Shown here in pieces: positions 1 to 6,140 of a stretch of DNA of 7,234 bases. The number at the start of each line of letters is the position of its first letter. Position 1 is the first letter of the stretch. The DNA is from Chloroflexota bacterium (GTDB taxonomy: Bacteria; Chloroflexota; Anaerolineae; B4-G1; DUEL01): positions 1 to 7,234 of the forward strand of contig JAGHZG010000074.1 of NCBI GenBank assembly GCA_017743275.1. Reading direction: 5' to 3'. The notes below the pieces were generated by a model that did not search any database, was not told the origin of the DNA, and saw only the letters and a program-made list of their open reading frames with translations. Made by a program: the position numbers and the translations under genes.

Positions 1-23
1 AACGGCCTGCCGCACCCGCTCAT

Positions 24-47
24 ATTATACCACTCGCTATTATACCA
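24..47 (-). promoter_or_regulatory. Two tandem extended -10 boxes reading leftward
   Basis: Read on the minus strand, TGGTATAAT occurs twice, at 47-39 and 32-24, exactly 15 bases apart. Each is a perfect TATAAT with an upstream TGG, the same extended -10 found in the uppS promoter of this window. No convincing -35 box lies 17 bases upstream of either; that position is occupied by a C-rich stretch. They could drive a divergent gene to the left of the window, which cannot be seen. Their function is inference. Confidence 0.35.
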
Positions 48-69
48 GGGGGTAGGGGGAGGGGTGAGG
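48..69 (+). other. G-rich tract between divergent promoters
   Basis: Runs of 5, 5 and 4 G are separated by one or two bases and followed by a GG pair. Three long G runs plus a short one could form an imperfect G-quadruplex on the + strand, or simply be a polypurine tract. It sits just upstream (in the leftward sense) of the two minus-strand -10 boxes. The rest of bases 1-182 holds no gene that I can support; 121-138 resembles the CACGAAGACACAAAG-type dispersed repeats of GC-rich environmental bacteria. Confidence 0.3.
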
Positions 70-182
70 CACGATTTTTTGAGACTTTAGCCCGGTACGA
101 TTTTAGAGGACTCAACATGTCTTTGTGTCTTCGTGGTCAATGGCCTTGTAATAGTATAACCCGAAATGGGCGTTTCGTCAAC

Positions 183-211
183 TTGCCGCATCCGCGCTTT
201 TGTGGTACAAT
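183..211 (+). promoter_or_regulatory. Promoter of the rpsB unit
   Basis: TTGCCG (183-188) and TACAAT (206-211) are separated by exactly 17 bases, and TGG directly before the -10 makes it an extended -10. The uppS promoter has the same -35 hexamer, spacer length and TGG extension, so the two support each other as housekeeping-sigma promoters. Transcription would start near 218, giving rpsB a leader of about 115 nt. Confidence 0.72.
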
Positions 212-218
212 CCGCCCC

Positions 219-230
219 GGCCTGCAGGCC
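219..230. promoter_or_regulatory. 12-bp perfect palindrome at the predicted start point
   Basis: GGCCTGCAGGCC is a perfect dyad that covers the first transcribed bases downstream of the rpsB -10 box. A dyad in this position could be an operator or a 5' hairpin in the transcript. GC-rich palindromes are common in this genome, so the role is unproven. Confidence 0.3.
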
Positions 231-242
231 AAAATCGCACGC

Positions 243-291
243 CTCCGGACCGTCCGGGCTGTGCCGGAGTGGCCGCCCGGTCCCCGGACGG
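243..291 (+). promoter_or_regulatory. Structured 5' leader of rpsB, alternative stems
   Basis: CCGTCCGGG (250-258) can pair perfectly with CCCGGACGG (283-291), a 9-bp stem. Competing pairings exist: CTCCGG (243-248) with CCGGAG (264-269), and GGACCG (247-252) with CGGTCC (278-283). These share bases or interlock with the 9-bp stem, so the leader could switch between folds or form a pseudoknot. S2 is known to repress its own rpsB-tsf mRNA through the leader in E. coli. A similar role here is inference, and part of the pairing may simply reflect high GC. Confidence 0.35.
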
Positions 292-319
292 GACGAAGGG
301 GGCGGAGGAATCAACAGAC

Positions 320-328
320 AGGAGGTGA
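320..328 (+). promoter_or_regulatory. Strong Shine-Dalgarno that fixes the rpsB start
   Basis: AGGAGGTGA is a nearly complete match to the 16S anti-SD and ends 5 bases before the ATG at 334. It decides against the longer in-frame reading beginning at 166, whose extra residues do not resemble S2. Confidence 0.85.
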
Positions 329-333
329 ACAAA

Positions 334-1221
334 ATGGCCGTTACTACAATGCGCACGCTGCTGGAAACCGGCGTGCACTTCGGACATCGCACCCGGCGCT
401 GGAACCCGAAGATGGGACCGTATATCTTCACCGAGCGCAACGGGGTGCACATCATTGACCTTCAAAAAACCCTCACTGCCCTGGAACAGGCGGTGAAGGT
501 GACCCGGGAGACGGTCGCCAACGGGGGGATCATCCTCTTCGTGGGTACCAAACAACAGGCCCAGGAGGTCATCGCTCACGAGGCCCAGCGGTGTGGGATG
601 CCCTACGTCAACCAGCGCTGGCTGGGCGGTACCCTCACCAACTGGCGGACCATCCGCCGGCGGATTGACTATCTGCTGGAACTGGAAGAACGCCAGGCCC
701 GGGGGGATTTTGAGCGGTTGACCAAACTGGAGGCCCTGAAACTCCAGCGGGAAATCGCCCGGCTGAACGCCCGGCTGGGCGGCATCAAGCAGATGCGGCA
801 ACTCCCCGATCTCCTCTACGTTGTGGACGTGCACCGGGAAGCGACGGCGGTGAAGGAAGCGAACATCCTGGATATTCCTGTCATCGCCATTGTGGACACC
901 AACTGCGACCCCGACCCCATAGACTATGTCATCCCGGGCAACGATGACGCCATCCGCGCCATCCGGCTGATCACCGGCCTCATCGCCGATGCTGTCCTGG
1001 AGGGGCTGGCCCTGCGCAAGGAAATGGCCCCCGAAGAGGAAATCCCTGAGGAGACCGAACGGTACCTCAGCGCGGCCACCCTGGCCCGGATCCGGGAGGG
1101 GCGCTTTGAGGAGCCCGAAGAGGAATGGGTCCTGGAGGAAGAGTACGAGGCCTTTGCGCCGGAGGATGAGTATCCGGCCAAGTACGAAGAGGAGTTAGAG
1201 GAAGAATTTGAAGAGGAGTAG
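334..1221 (+). CDS. rpsB: 30S ribosomal protein S2 with acidic C-terminal tail
   Basis: A 295-residue S2, a head protein of the small ribosomal subunit that recruits or docks near S1 in many bacteria. The first S2 signature is at residues 9-27 ([19 protein letters not shown]) and the second at about 158-182 ([20 protein letters not shown] and on). The coiled-coil hairpin lies at about 105-150. The core ends near residue 228. Beyond it is a tail of about 67 residues, and of the last 37 residues 21 are Asp or Glu with a single Lys. E. coli S2 is 241 residues, so the tail accounts for most of the excess. The start is ATG with a strong SD, and the stop is TAG. It is first in the unit and followed by tsf, the usual order, but across a 535-bp gap rather than the usual short spacer. 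Identity is certain; the function of the tail is unknown. Confidence 0.98.
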   Translation: MAVTTMRTLLETGVHFGHRTRRWNPKMGPYIFTERNGVHIIDLQKTLTALEQAVKVTRETVANGGIILFVGTKQQAQEVIAHEAQRCGMPYVNQRWLGGTLTNWRTIRRRIDYLLELEERQARGDFERLTKLEALKLQREIARLNARLGGIKQMRQLPDLLYVVDVHREATAVKEANILDIPVIAIVDTNCDPDPIDYVIPGNDDAIRAIRLITGLIADAVLEGLALRKEMAPEEEIPEETERYLSAATLARIREGRFEEPEEEWVLEEEYEAFAPEDEYPAKYEEELEEEFEEE

Positions 1222-1270
1222 GGGCAGGGCTTGCCCCTGCCCTCTGAGGGGCGACCCTTGCGGTCGCCCC
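1222..1270. repeat. Two adjacent hairpins with identical CTTGC loops
   Basis: Directly after the rpsB stop, GGGCAGGG (1222-1229) pairs with CCCTGCCC (1235-1242). Then GGGGCGACC (1248-1256) pairs with GGTCGCCCC (1262-1270). Both stems are perfect and both enclose the five-base loop CTTGC. No T-run follows either, so they do not look like classic intrinsic terminators, though they may shield the 3' end of the rpsB message. They look like members of a dispersed palindromic repeat family. Confidence 0.6.
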
Positions 1271-1277
1271 TACGCCC

Positions 1278-1421
1278 CAGGGCCTATCAATGCTCTAACG
1301 AAGATGCTCGTAGTAAGCCACGAAGCGAAGCGGAGTGGCGTCCAAAAGGCTCGGAACGGCACTCCGCTGGCGCTCCGTGCCTGACTACGAACGAAAAATG
1401 TTAGAGCGCTGATAAGCCCTG
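1278..1421. mobile_element. 144-bp imperfect palindrome, MITE-like or structured RNA element
   Basis: The outer 22 bases (1278-1299 against 1400-1421) are inverted repeats with three mismatches and share GCTCTAAC/GTTAGAGC. Complementarity continues inward through TCGTAG (1308-1313) against CTACGA (1385-1390) and AGCGGAGT (1329-1336) against ACTCCGCT (1361-1368), closing on an apex near 1337-1360. Almost the whole element therefore folds back on itself. Each arm also has local self-complementarity (GCCAC/GTGGC on the left, GGCAC/GTGCC on the right), so a cruciform is possible. There is no reading frame worth calling and no clear target-site duplication. It may be a non-autonomous mobile repeat; that is inference. 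Confidence 0.5.
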
Positions 1422-1446
1422 CCTAAGCCCCTGCTCCATAGCATTT

Positions 1447-1677
1447 GGAAATCGGACACGGATCAACACGGATTTTACGGATAGGCGCAATACCTACCAG
1501 GGGGTCTCCGGTAAAGCGCCACAAAAGATGCTGGCGAAGGTGCGCCCCTGTAGCGCAGGCCGCCAGGCCTGCATGCAGGCTGACAGCCTGCTACATTATT
1601 GCAAACCGATTCGGGTAGGTAGACGGATAGACACGGATAACATCCGTATGATCTGTGCCAATCCGTGTCCGATTTCC
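1447..1677. repeat. 231-bp element bounded by 17-bp perfect inverted repeats
   Basis: GGAAATCGGACACGGAT (1447-1463) is exactly inverted at 1661-1677. Complementarity continues imperfectly inward (CAC.GAT..TACGGAT matches), and ACCTACC (1492-1498) faces GGTAGGT (1614-1620). The arms contain ACACGGAT units, and the left arm shares a 29-base sequence with 3854-3882. It encodes no credible protein; minus-strand readings through it only translate the repeats. It resembles a MITE or a composite of dispersed repeats. I saw no clear target duplication. Confidence 0.5.
1549..1595. repeat. Nested REP-like palindrome inside the 231-bp element
   Basis: TGTAG (1549-1553) pairs with CTACA (1591-1595) and CAGGC (1556-1560) with GCCTG (1586-1590), around a two-base bulge. 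The interior holds the 14-bp perfect palindrome GCCTGCATGCAGGC (1567-1580). This looks like an independent palindromic repeat inserted in, or part of, the larger element. Confidence 0.5.
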
Positions 1678-1710
1678 CGGGATATACAGGCAAGATAGAG
1701 CGGAAAGTTG

Positions 1711-1732
1711 CGTCCGCCGCTTTCGGCGGGCG
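1711..1732 (+). promoter_or_regulatory. Hairpin just upstream of the tsf ribosome-binding site
   Basis: CGTCCGCCG (1711-1719) and CGGCGGGCG (1724-1732) form a 9-bp stem with one G-T pair and a CTTT loop. It ends 12 bases before the tsf SD. No T-run follows, so it is not an obvious terminator. It could protect a processed tsf message or influence its translation. I found no convincing promoter for tsf in the gap, so tsf is probably reached by read-through from rpsB. Confidence 0.35.
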
Positions 1733-1744
1733 CGATACCCCCAC

Positions 1745-1750
1745 AGGAGG
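1745..1750 (+). promoter_or_regulatory. Shine-Dalgarno that selects the TTG start of tsf
   Basis: AGGAGG lies 6 bases before the TTG at 1757. The only nearby ATG in frame, at 1775, has no SD and would cut off the first six conserved residues, so the TTG start is preferred. Confidence 0.8.
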
Positions 1751-1756
1751 TTAACG

Positions 1757-2356
1757 TTGGAAATCACAACGGCAATGGTCAAAGAACTGCGCGAGGCCAC
1801 CGGCGCCGGTGTGCTGGATTGCCGCAAGGCCCTGGAGGCCACCGGCGGCGACTTTGAGGCCGCCGTCGCCTACCTGCGGGAGAAAGGGCTGGCGGAAGCG
1901 GCCAGGAAAGTGGACCGCACTGCCCGCGAGGGCCTCATTGAAGCGTACGTCCATCACGGCAGCCGGGTGGGCGTCATCCTGGAACTGAACTGCGAGACCG
2001 ATTTCGTCGCCCGCACCGAGGAGTTCCGCAAACTGGCCCATGAACTGGCCCTGCATATCGCTTTCGCCAATCCCCGCTACCTCTCCCGCGACCGGGTGCC
2101 GCAGGAAGTCATAGAAGAGGAACGGCGCATCTACCGCACCCAGGCCCTGGAGGAGGGGAAGCCGGAAAGCGTCGTGGACCGCATCGTCCAGGGGAAACTG
2201 GAGAAATTCTTCCAGTCCGTCTGCCTGCTGGAACAGGCCTTCGTCAAAGACGAAGACCGGACGGTGGAGCAAATTCTCAAAGAGCACACGGCCCTGCTGG
2301 GCGAGAATATCGTCGTTCGCCGATTTGTCCGCTACGAACTGGGCGAAGGGATATAG
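1757..2356 (+). CDS. tsf: Elongation factor Ts, short form
   Basis: A 199-residue EF-Ts, the nucleotide-exchange factor that releases GDP from EF-Tu so it can reload with GTP in the cytoplasm. The N-terminal UBA-like domain carries the family signature at 11-26 (LREATGAGVLDCRKAL). The exchange loop TDFVAR is at 81-86, and the conserved C-terminal segment with LLEQAFVKD is at about 157-165. E. coli EF-Ts is about 283 residues; this length matches the short type known from Thermus, which lacks part of the core seen in the longer form. It starts at TTG: the N-terminus MEITTAMVKELRE then aligns with the family, and an AGGAGG is correctly placed. The neighbours rpsB and pyrH are the classical ones. 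Identity is certain; the start is very likely. Confidence 0.97.
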   Translation: MEITTAMVKELREATGAGVLDCRKALEATGGDFEAAVAYLREKGLAEAARKVDRTAREGLIEAYVHHGSRVGVILELNCETDFVARTEEFRKLAHELALHIAFANPRYLSRDRVPQEVIEEERRIYRTQALEEGKPESVVDRIVQGKLEKFFQSVCLLEQAFVKDEDRTVEQILKEHTALLGENIVVRRFVRYELGEGI

Positions 2357-3133
<777 letters not shown>

Positions 3134-3263
3134 TGAATCAGCAGAATCAGGAGAATCAGGAGAATCAGAAGAATCGGAAGAATTACTGCTCTCGTGCTTC
3201 CTGTGATTCTTATGATTCTTCTGATTCTTTGATTCTTCTGATTCTTTGATTCTTTTTGATTCT
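3134..3263. repeat. Inverted tandem array of GAATC / GATTC units
   Basis: The left arm has GAATC at 3135, 3144, 3153, 3162 and 3171, an exact 9-base period, and a degraded sixth copy GAATT at 3180. The right arm has GATTC at 3205, 3214, 3223, 3231, 3240, 3248 and 3258, with spacings of 8-10. The arms are complementary, so the transcript can form a long slipped hairpin around a spacer of about 20 bases. All twelve intact units are GANTC sites. The array fills nearly all of the pyrH-frr gap and ends 7 bases before the frr SD. A long minus-strand reading through it gives only Ser-Asp and Lys-Asn rich low-complexity protein, so I do not regard it as coding. Confidence 0.85.
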
Positions 3264-3280
3264 CTTCCCCGGAGGAGAGC

Positions 3281-3838
3281 ATGATCAGGGACTTGCTTCG
3301 TGAGACCGAAGATCGGATGAAGAAAACGTTGGAGGTTCTGGAGGCGGATTTCCGGGCCATCCGCACCGGTCGGGCCAGCCCGGCCCTGGTGGAACGGGTG
3401 ATGGTGGACTACTACGGCATCCCCACTCCCCTCAACCAACTGGCCGTCATCAGCGCGCCGGAGCCGCAACTGCTCACCATCCGCCCCTACGACCCCTCCT
3501 CTCTGGGAGAGATTGAGAGGGCCATCCTGAAATCCGATCTGGGCCTCACTCCCTCTAATGACGGCCGCATCATCCGCCTGGTCATTCCACCCCTGACGGA
3601 ACAGCGACGCACGGAACTGGCGCGCATGGTCAGCCGACGGGTGGAGGAGGCCAAAGTGGCCCTGCGCAACATCCGGCGGGAGGCACTGGACGACCTGCGA
3701 GAGTTTGAGAAGGAGAAATGGATTTCGGAGGACGAGTTCTACCAGGCTCGCGATGAACTCCAGGAACTGACGGACAAATACACCGCGCGGGCAGAGGAAA
3801 TCGGCGAGCGGAAGACCCGGGAAGTGATGGAAATCTGA
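3281..3838 (+). CDS. frr: Ribosome recycling factor
   Basis: A 185-residue RRF, the normal length for the family. With EF-G it splits the post-termination ribosome into subunits. Domain I, a three-helix bundle, is formed by about residues 1-29 and 105-185. Domain II is the inserted beta-rich part between, starting with IRTGRASPALVERV (27-40) and including the TPLNQLA and LLTIRPYD segments. The helix RNIRREALDDLREFEKE (about 127-143) carries the conserved Arg-rich face that contacts the ribosome. The start is ATG, with GGAGGAG at 3271-3277 three bases upstream, immediately after the inverted GATTC array, so translation could respond to that fold. It closes the first transcription unit and follows pyrH as usual. 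Confidence 0.98.
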   Translation: MIRDLLRETEDRMKKTLEVLEADFRAIRTGRASPALVERVMVDYYGIPTPLNQLAVISAPEPQLLTIRPYDPSSLGEIERAILKSDLGLTPSNDGRIIRLVIPPLTEQRRTELARMVSRRVEEAKVALRNIRREALDDLREFEKEKWISEDEFYQARDELQELTDKYTARAEEIGERKTREVMEI

Positions 3839-3853
3839 CTCCCTGGAAAAGGA

Positions 3854-3892
3854 ACACGGATCAACACGGATTTTATGGATAGACACGGATAA
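3854..3892. repeat. Dispersed ACACGGAT-type repeat, second copy
   Basis: Bases 3854-3882 match 1456-1484 with a single difference over 29 bases. The overlapping stretch GGATAGACACGGATAA (3877-3892) is identical to 1625-1640. The same two intergenic regions therefore share pieces of one repeat family. Here only one arm is obvious, and the following bases (CCTCCGTGCCCATCTG) look like a degraded partner. Confidence 0.6.
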
Positions 3893-3928
3893 ACCCCTAT
3901 CCTCCGTGCCCATCTGGGTCCCGCTTGA

Positions 3929-3953
3929 GCCCAATGGCGACGCGTTGGGTTTT
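3929..3953 (+). terminator. Weak intrinsic terminator of the rpsB-frr unit
   Basis: CCCAA (3930-3934) pairs with TTGGG (3945-3949). The stem extends outward by one G-T pair and inward by a T-G and a G-C pair around a six-base loop, and TTTT (3950-3953) follows. This fits a short rho-independent terminator about 90 bases after frr. Its T-run overlaps the -35 box of the uppS promoter. The stem is short, so confidence is modest. Confidence 0.4.
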
Positions 3954-3980
3954 GCCGAAGAGACAAAATAGTGGTATAAT
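3952..3980 (+). promoter_or_regulatory. Promoter of the uppS-fbp unit
   Basis: TTGCCG (3952-3957) and a perfect TATAAT (3975-3980) are spaced by exactly 17 bases, with TGG before the -10. This is the best promoter in the window. The predicted start near 3987 leaves a leader of about 70 nt before uppS. It implies that uppS, cdsA, the CBS gene and fbp can be transcribed independently of the ribosomal genes. Confidence 0.78.
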
Positions 3981-4057
3981 ATCCCCGCATCTGGGTACCC
4001 GTTCATTCACCGCCTTACCCACATCGTGCACAGGAACTGTCTCCTGATTTTACCCCG

Positions 4058-4810
<753 letters not shown>

Positions 4811-4865
4811 TCCGGCGACCGCCTGATTCGCCGATACCCTATTCCCTGCGGAGTTGCCCTTCCAC

Positions 4866-5666
4866 GTGTTGCGCGCCCGCCTGCTCACGGCCCTGATTGC
4901 CCTTCCTGTTGTCGTCGCCCTGATCAAGGTAGGGGGTATCGGGTTCTTCGCCCTTGTCCTCGTCGTGCTCACGGTGGCGGTGGTGGAATTTTGCCGTCTG
5001 ATGGAAAAAGACCACTTCCGCCCTGCTCTGCCCTGGGCACTGCTCCTCCTGTGGGTGCTGCTGCTGGATGCCCAGTTCCCCGGATGGGGACTTTTCGGCC
5101 CTGGCCTCTCTCTGGCCCTGCTGGGTTCCCTGGCATGGCAACTGGTTCATCGGCAGGGCCAACCGGTGGCCGACTGGTCGCTGACGGTGGTTGGGGCTCT
5201 CTATGTGGGGTGGTGTGGCTGGCACCTCATCCGCCTGCGGAGCATGCCCGATGGCCTCTGGTGGGTGATGACCGTCCTGCCCGCCGTCTGGTTCGCCGAT
5301 AGCGGTGCCTACATAATCGGCCGCACCTGGGGCCGCCACAAAATGGCCCCCACCCTGAGCCCGGGCAAGACATGGGAGGGCTACATTGGAGGGGTTGTTA
5401 CCGGTACTCTCCTGACGACCGGACTGGCCGCCCTGTGGAGCCTGGTTGCCAGCCCCAGTGGCCCCCGGGCCATAGACGGCGCCGGGATCGGCCTGCTGGT
5501 GGCTGTTCTTTCTCCGCTCGGCGACCTGGCAATCTCTATGGTGAAACGTCAGGTGGGTGCCAAAGATAGCGGCACGCTCTTCCCGGGTCACGGCGGCGCG
5601 CTGGACCGGATAGACAGTATTCTCTGGGCAGTGATTCTGGGCTACTACTTCATCCTCTGGCGGTAG
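4866..5666 (+). CDS. cdsA: Phosphatidate cytidylyltransferase (CDP-diglyceride synthase)
   Basis: An integral membrane enzyme making CDP-diacylglycerol from phosphatidic acid and CTP, the entry point to phospholipids such as phosphatidylglycerol. From the GTG start it is 266 residues. Several hydrophobic membrane segments are spread along it (for example about 5-40, 57-67, 79-93, 105-120, 131-145 and 173-194). ADSGAYIIGRTWGRHKMAP (144-162) is followed by SPGKTWEG. The full family signature is at 224-250, with SMVKR, GAKDSG, PGHGG and LDRID. Start choice is uncertain: GTG 4866 gives the typical MLRARLLTALIALP N-terminus with GGAG 12 bases upstream, while TTG 4854 would add four residues with the SD directly abutting it. 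It lies 55 bases after uppS, the usual neighbour. Identity is certain. Confidence 0.95.
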   Translation: MLRARLLTALIALPVVVALIKVGGIGFFALVLVVLTVAVVEFCRLMEKDHFRPALPWALLLLWVLLLDAQFPGWGLFGPGLSLALLGSLAWQLVHRQGQPVADWSLTVVGALYVGWCGWHLIRLRSMPDGLWWVMTVLPAVWFADSGAYIIGRTWGRHKMAPTLSPGKTWEGYIGGVVTGTLLTTGLAALWSLVASPSGPRAIDGAGIGLLVAVLSPLGDLAISMVKRQVGAKDSGTLFPGHGGALDRIDSILWAVILGYYFILWR

Positions 5667-5731
5667 CCTCCGACTTCCGGGCTTCCAGAAACCGGGGCCT
5701 GAACCCTGTACAACGCTCAAGGAGGTTTTCT

Positions 5732-6136
5732 ATGGCTCAACACCTGGTCCGAGACATCTACCACAAAGGCGTCATCTTTTGTAAGCCCGACACTCCCCTC
5801 CAGGAAGTGGTGCGGGTGATGGCGGATACCGACATTCACGCCATCATTGTGGCCGAAGGAGAGGGAACCCAGCCTCTGGGGGTTGTCTCTCACACCGACG
5901 CCATCGCCCACTACGGTGAGGACCTGAGCCGGATTCGCGCGGCCGACGTCATGACCCCCGGCGTGATCACCATTTCCAAAGACGCGCCGGTCGCGGAGGC
6001 GGCGCGGAAAATGCTGGAAAGCCGCATCCACCGCCTGCTGGTGGTGGACGAGGACGGCACGCCCCTGGGCATCCTCTCCACCACCGACATCATCCGCGAT
6101 ATGCGCGGCTCCAAATGGGTCTGGTACATGGGGTGA
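5732..6136 (+). CDS. Stand-alone two-CBS-domain protein
   Basis: A 134-residue soluble protein made of two CBS domains and nothing else. CBS1 spans about 5-62 and ends in SHTDAI (53-58); CBS2 spans about 70-127, beginning [12 protein letters not shown] and ending in STTDII (116-121). The Ser/Thr-x-x-Asp motifs usually contact ribose or phosphate of a bound adenine nucleotide, so a Bateman module binding AMP, ADP, ATP or a related ligand is likely. It has a short aromatic C-terminus (KWVWYMG). The start is ATG, with AGGAGG at 5720-5725 six bases upstream. Only four bases separate its stop from the fbp start, which suggests joint translation with fructose-1,6-bisphosphatase. Its actual partner and ligand are not shown by the sequence. 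A role as an energy sensor for FBPase is a hypothesis. Confidence 0.93.
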   Translation: MAQHLVRDIYHKGVIFCKPDTPLQEVVRVMADTDIHAIIVAEGEGTQPLGVVSHTDAIAHYGEDLSRIRAADVMTPGVITISKDAPVAEAARKMLESRIHRLLVVDEDGTPLGILSTTDIIRDMRGSKWVWYMG

Positions 6137-6140
6137 GCCG

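Noticed and set aside
155..160. TATAAC as an alternative rpsB -10 box
   Set aside because: No acceptable -35 lies 16-18 bases upstream, and the promoter at 183-211 is far better.
166..333. N-terminal extension of S2 starting at the ATG at 166
   Set aside because: It would begin upstream of the predicted promoter, the residues are unlike S2, and a near-perfect SD sits before the ATG at 334.
1475..1744. Minus-strand small protein in the rpsB-tsf gap
   Set aside because: Its sequence comes from the palindromic and ACACGGAT repeats. A similar YPCLS-like translation appears opposite 3739-3990 for the same reason.
1655..1756. N-terminal extension of EF-Ts from the ATG at 1655
   Set aside because: It translates repeat and hairpin sequence, and the TTG at 1757 has a well-placed AGGAGG and gives the standard N-terminus.
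3134..3263. CRISPR array
   Set aside because: Units are 9 bases with no unique spacers and the two halves are inverted, so it is a simple-sequence inverted repeat, not a CRISPR.
5686..5714. Promoter for the CBS gene with TACAAC as -10
   Set aside because: The hexamer 17 bases upstream (CAGAAA) is a poor -35 and there is no extended -10, so read-through from the uppS promoter is more likely.
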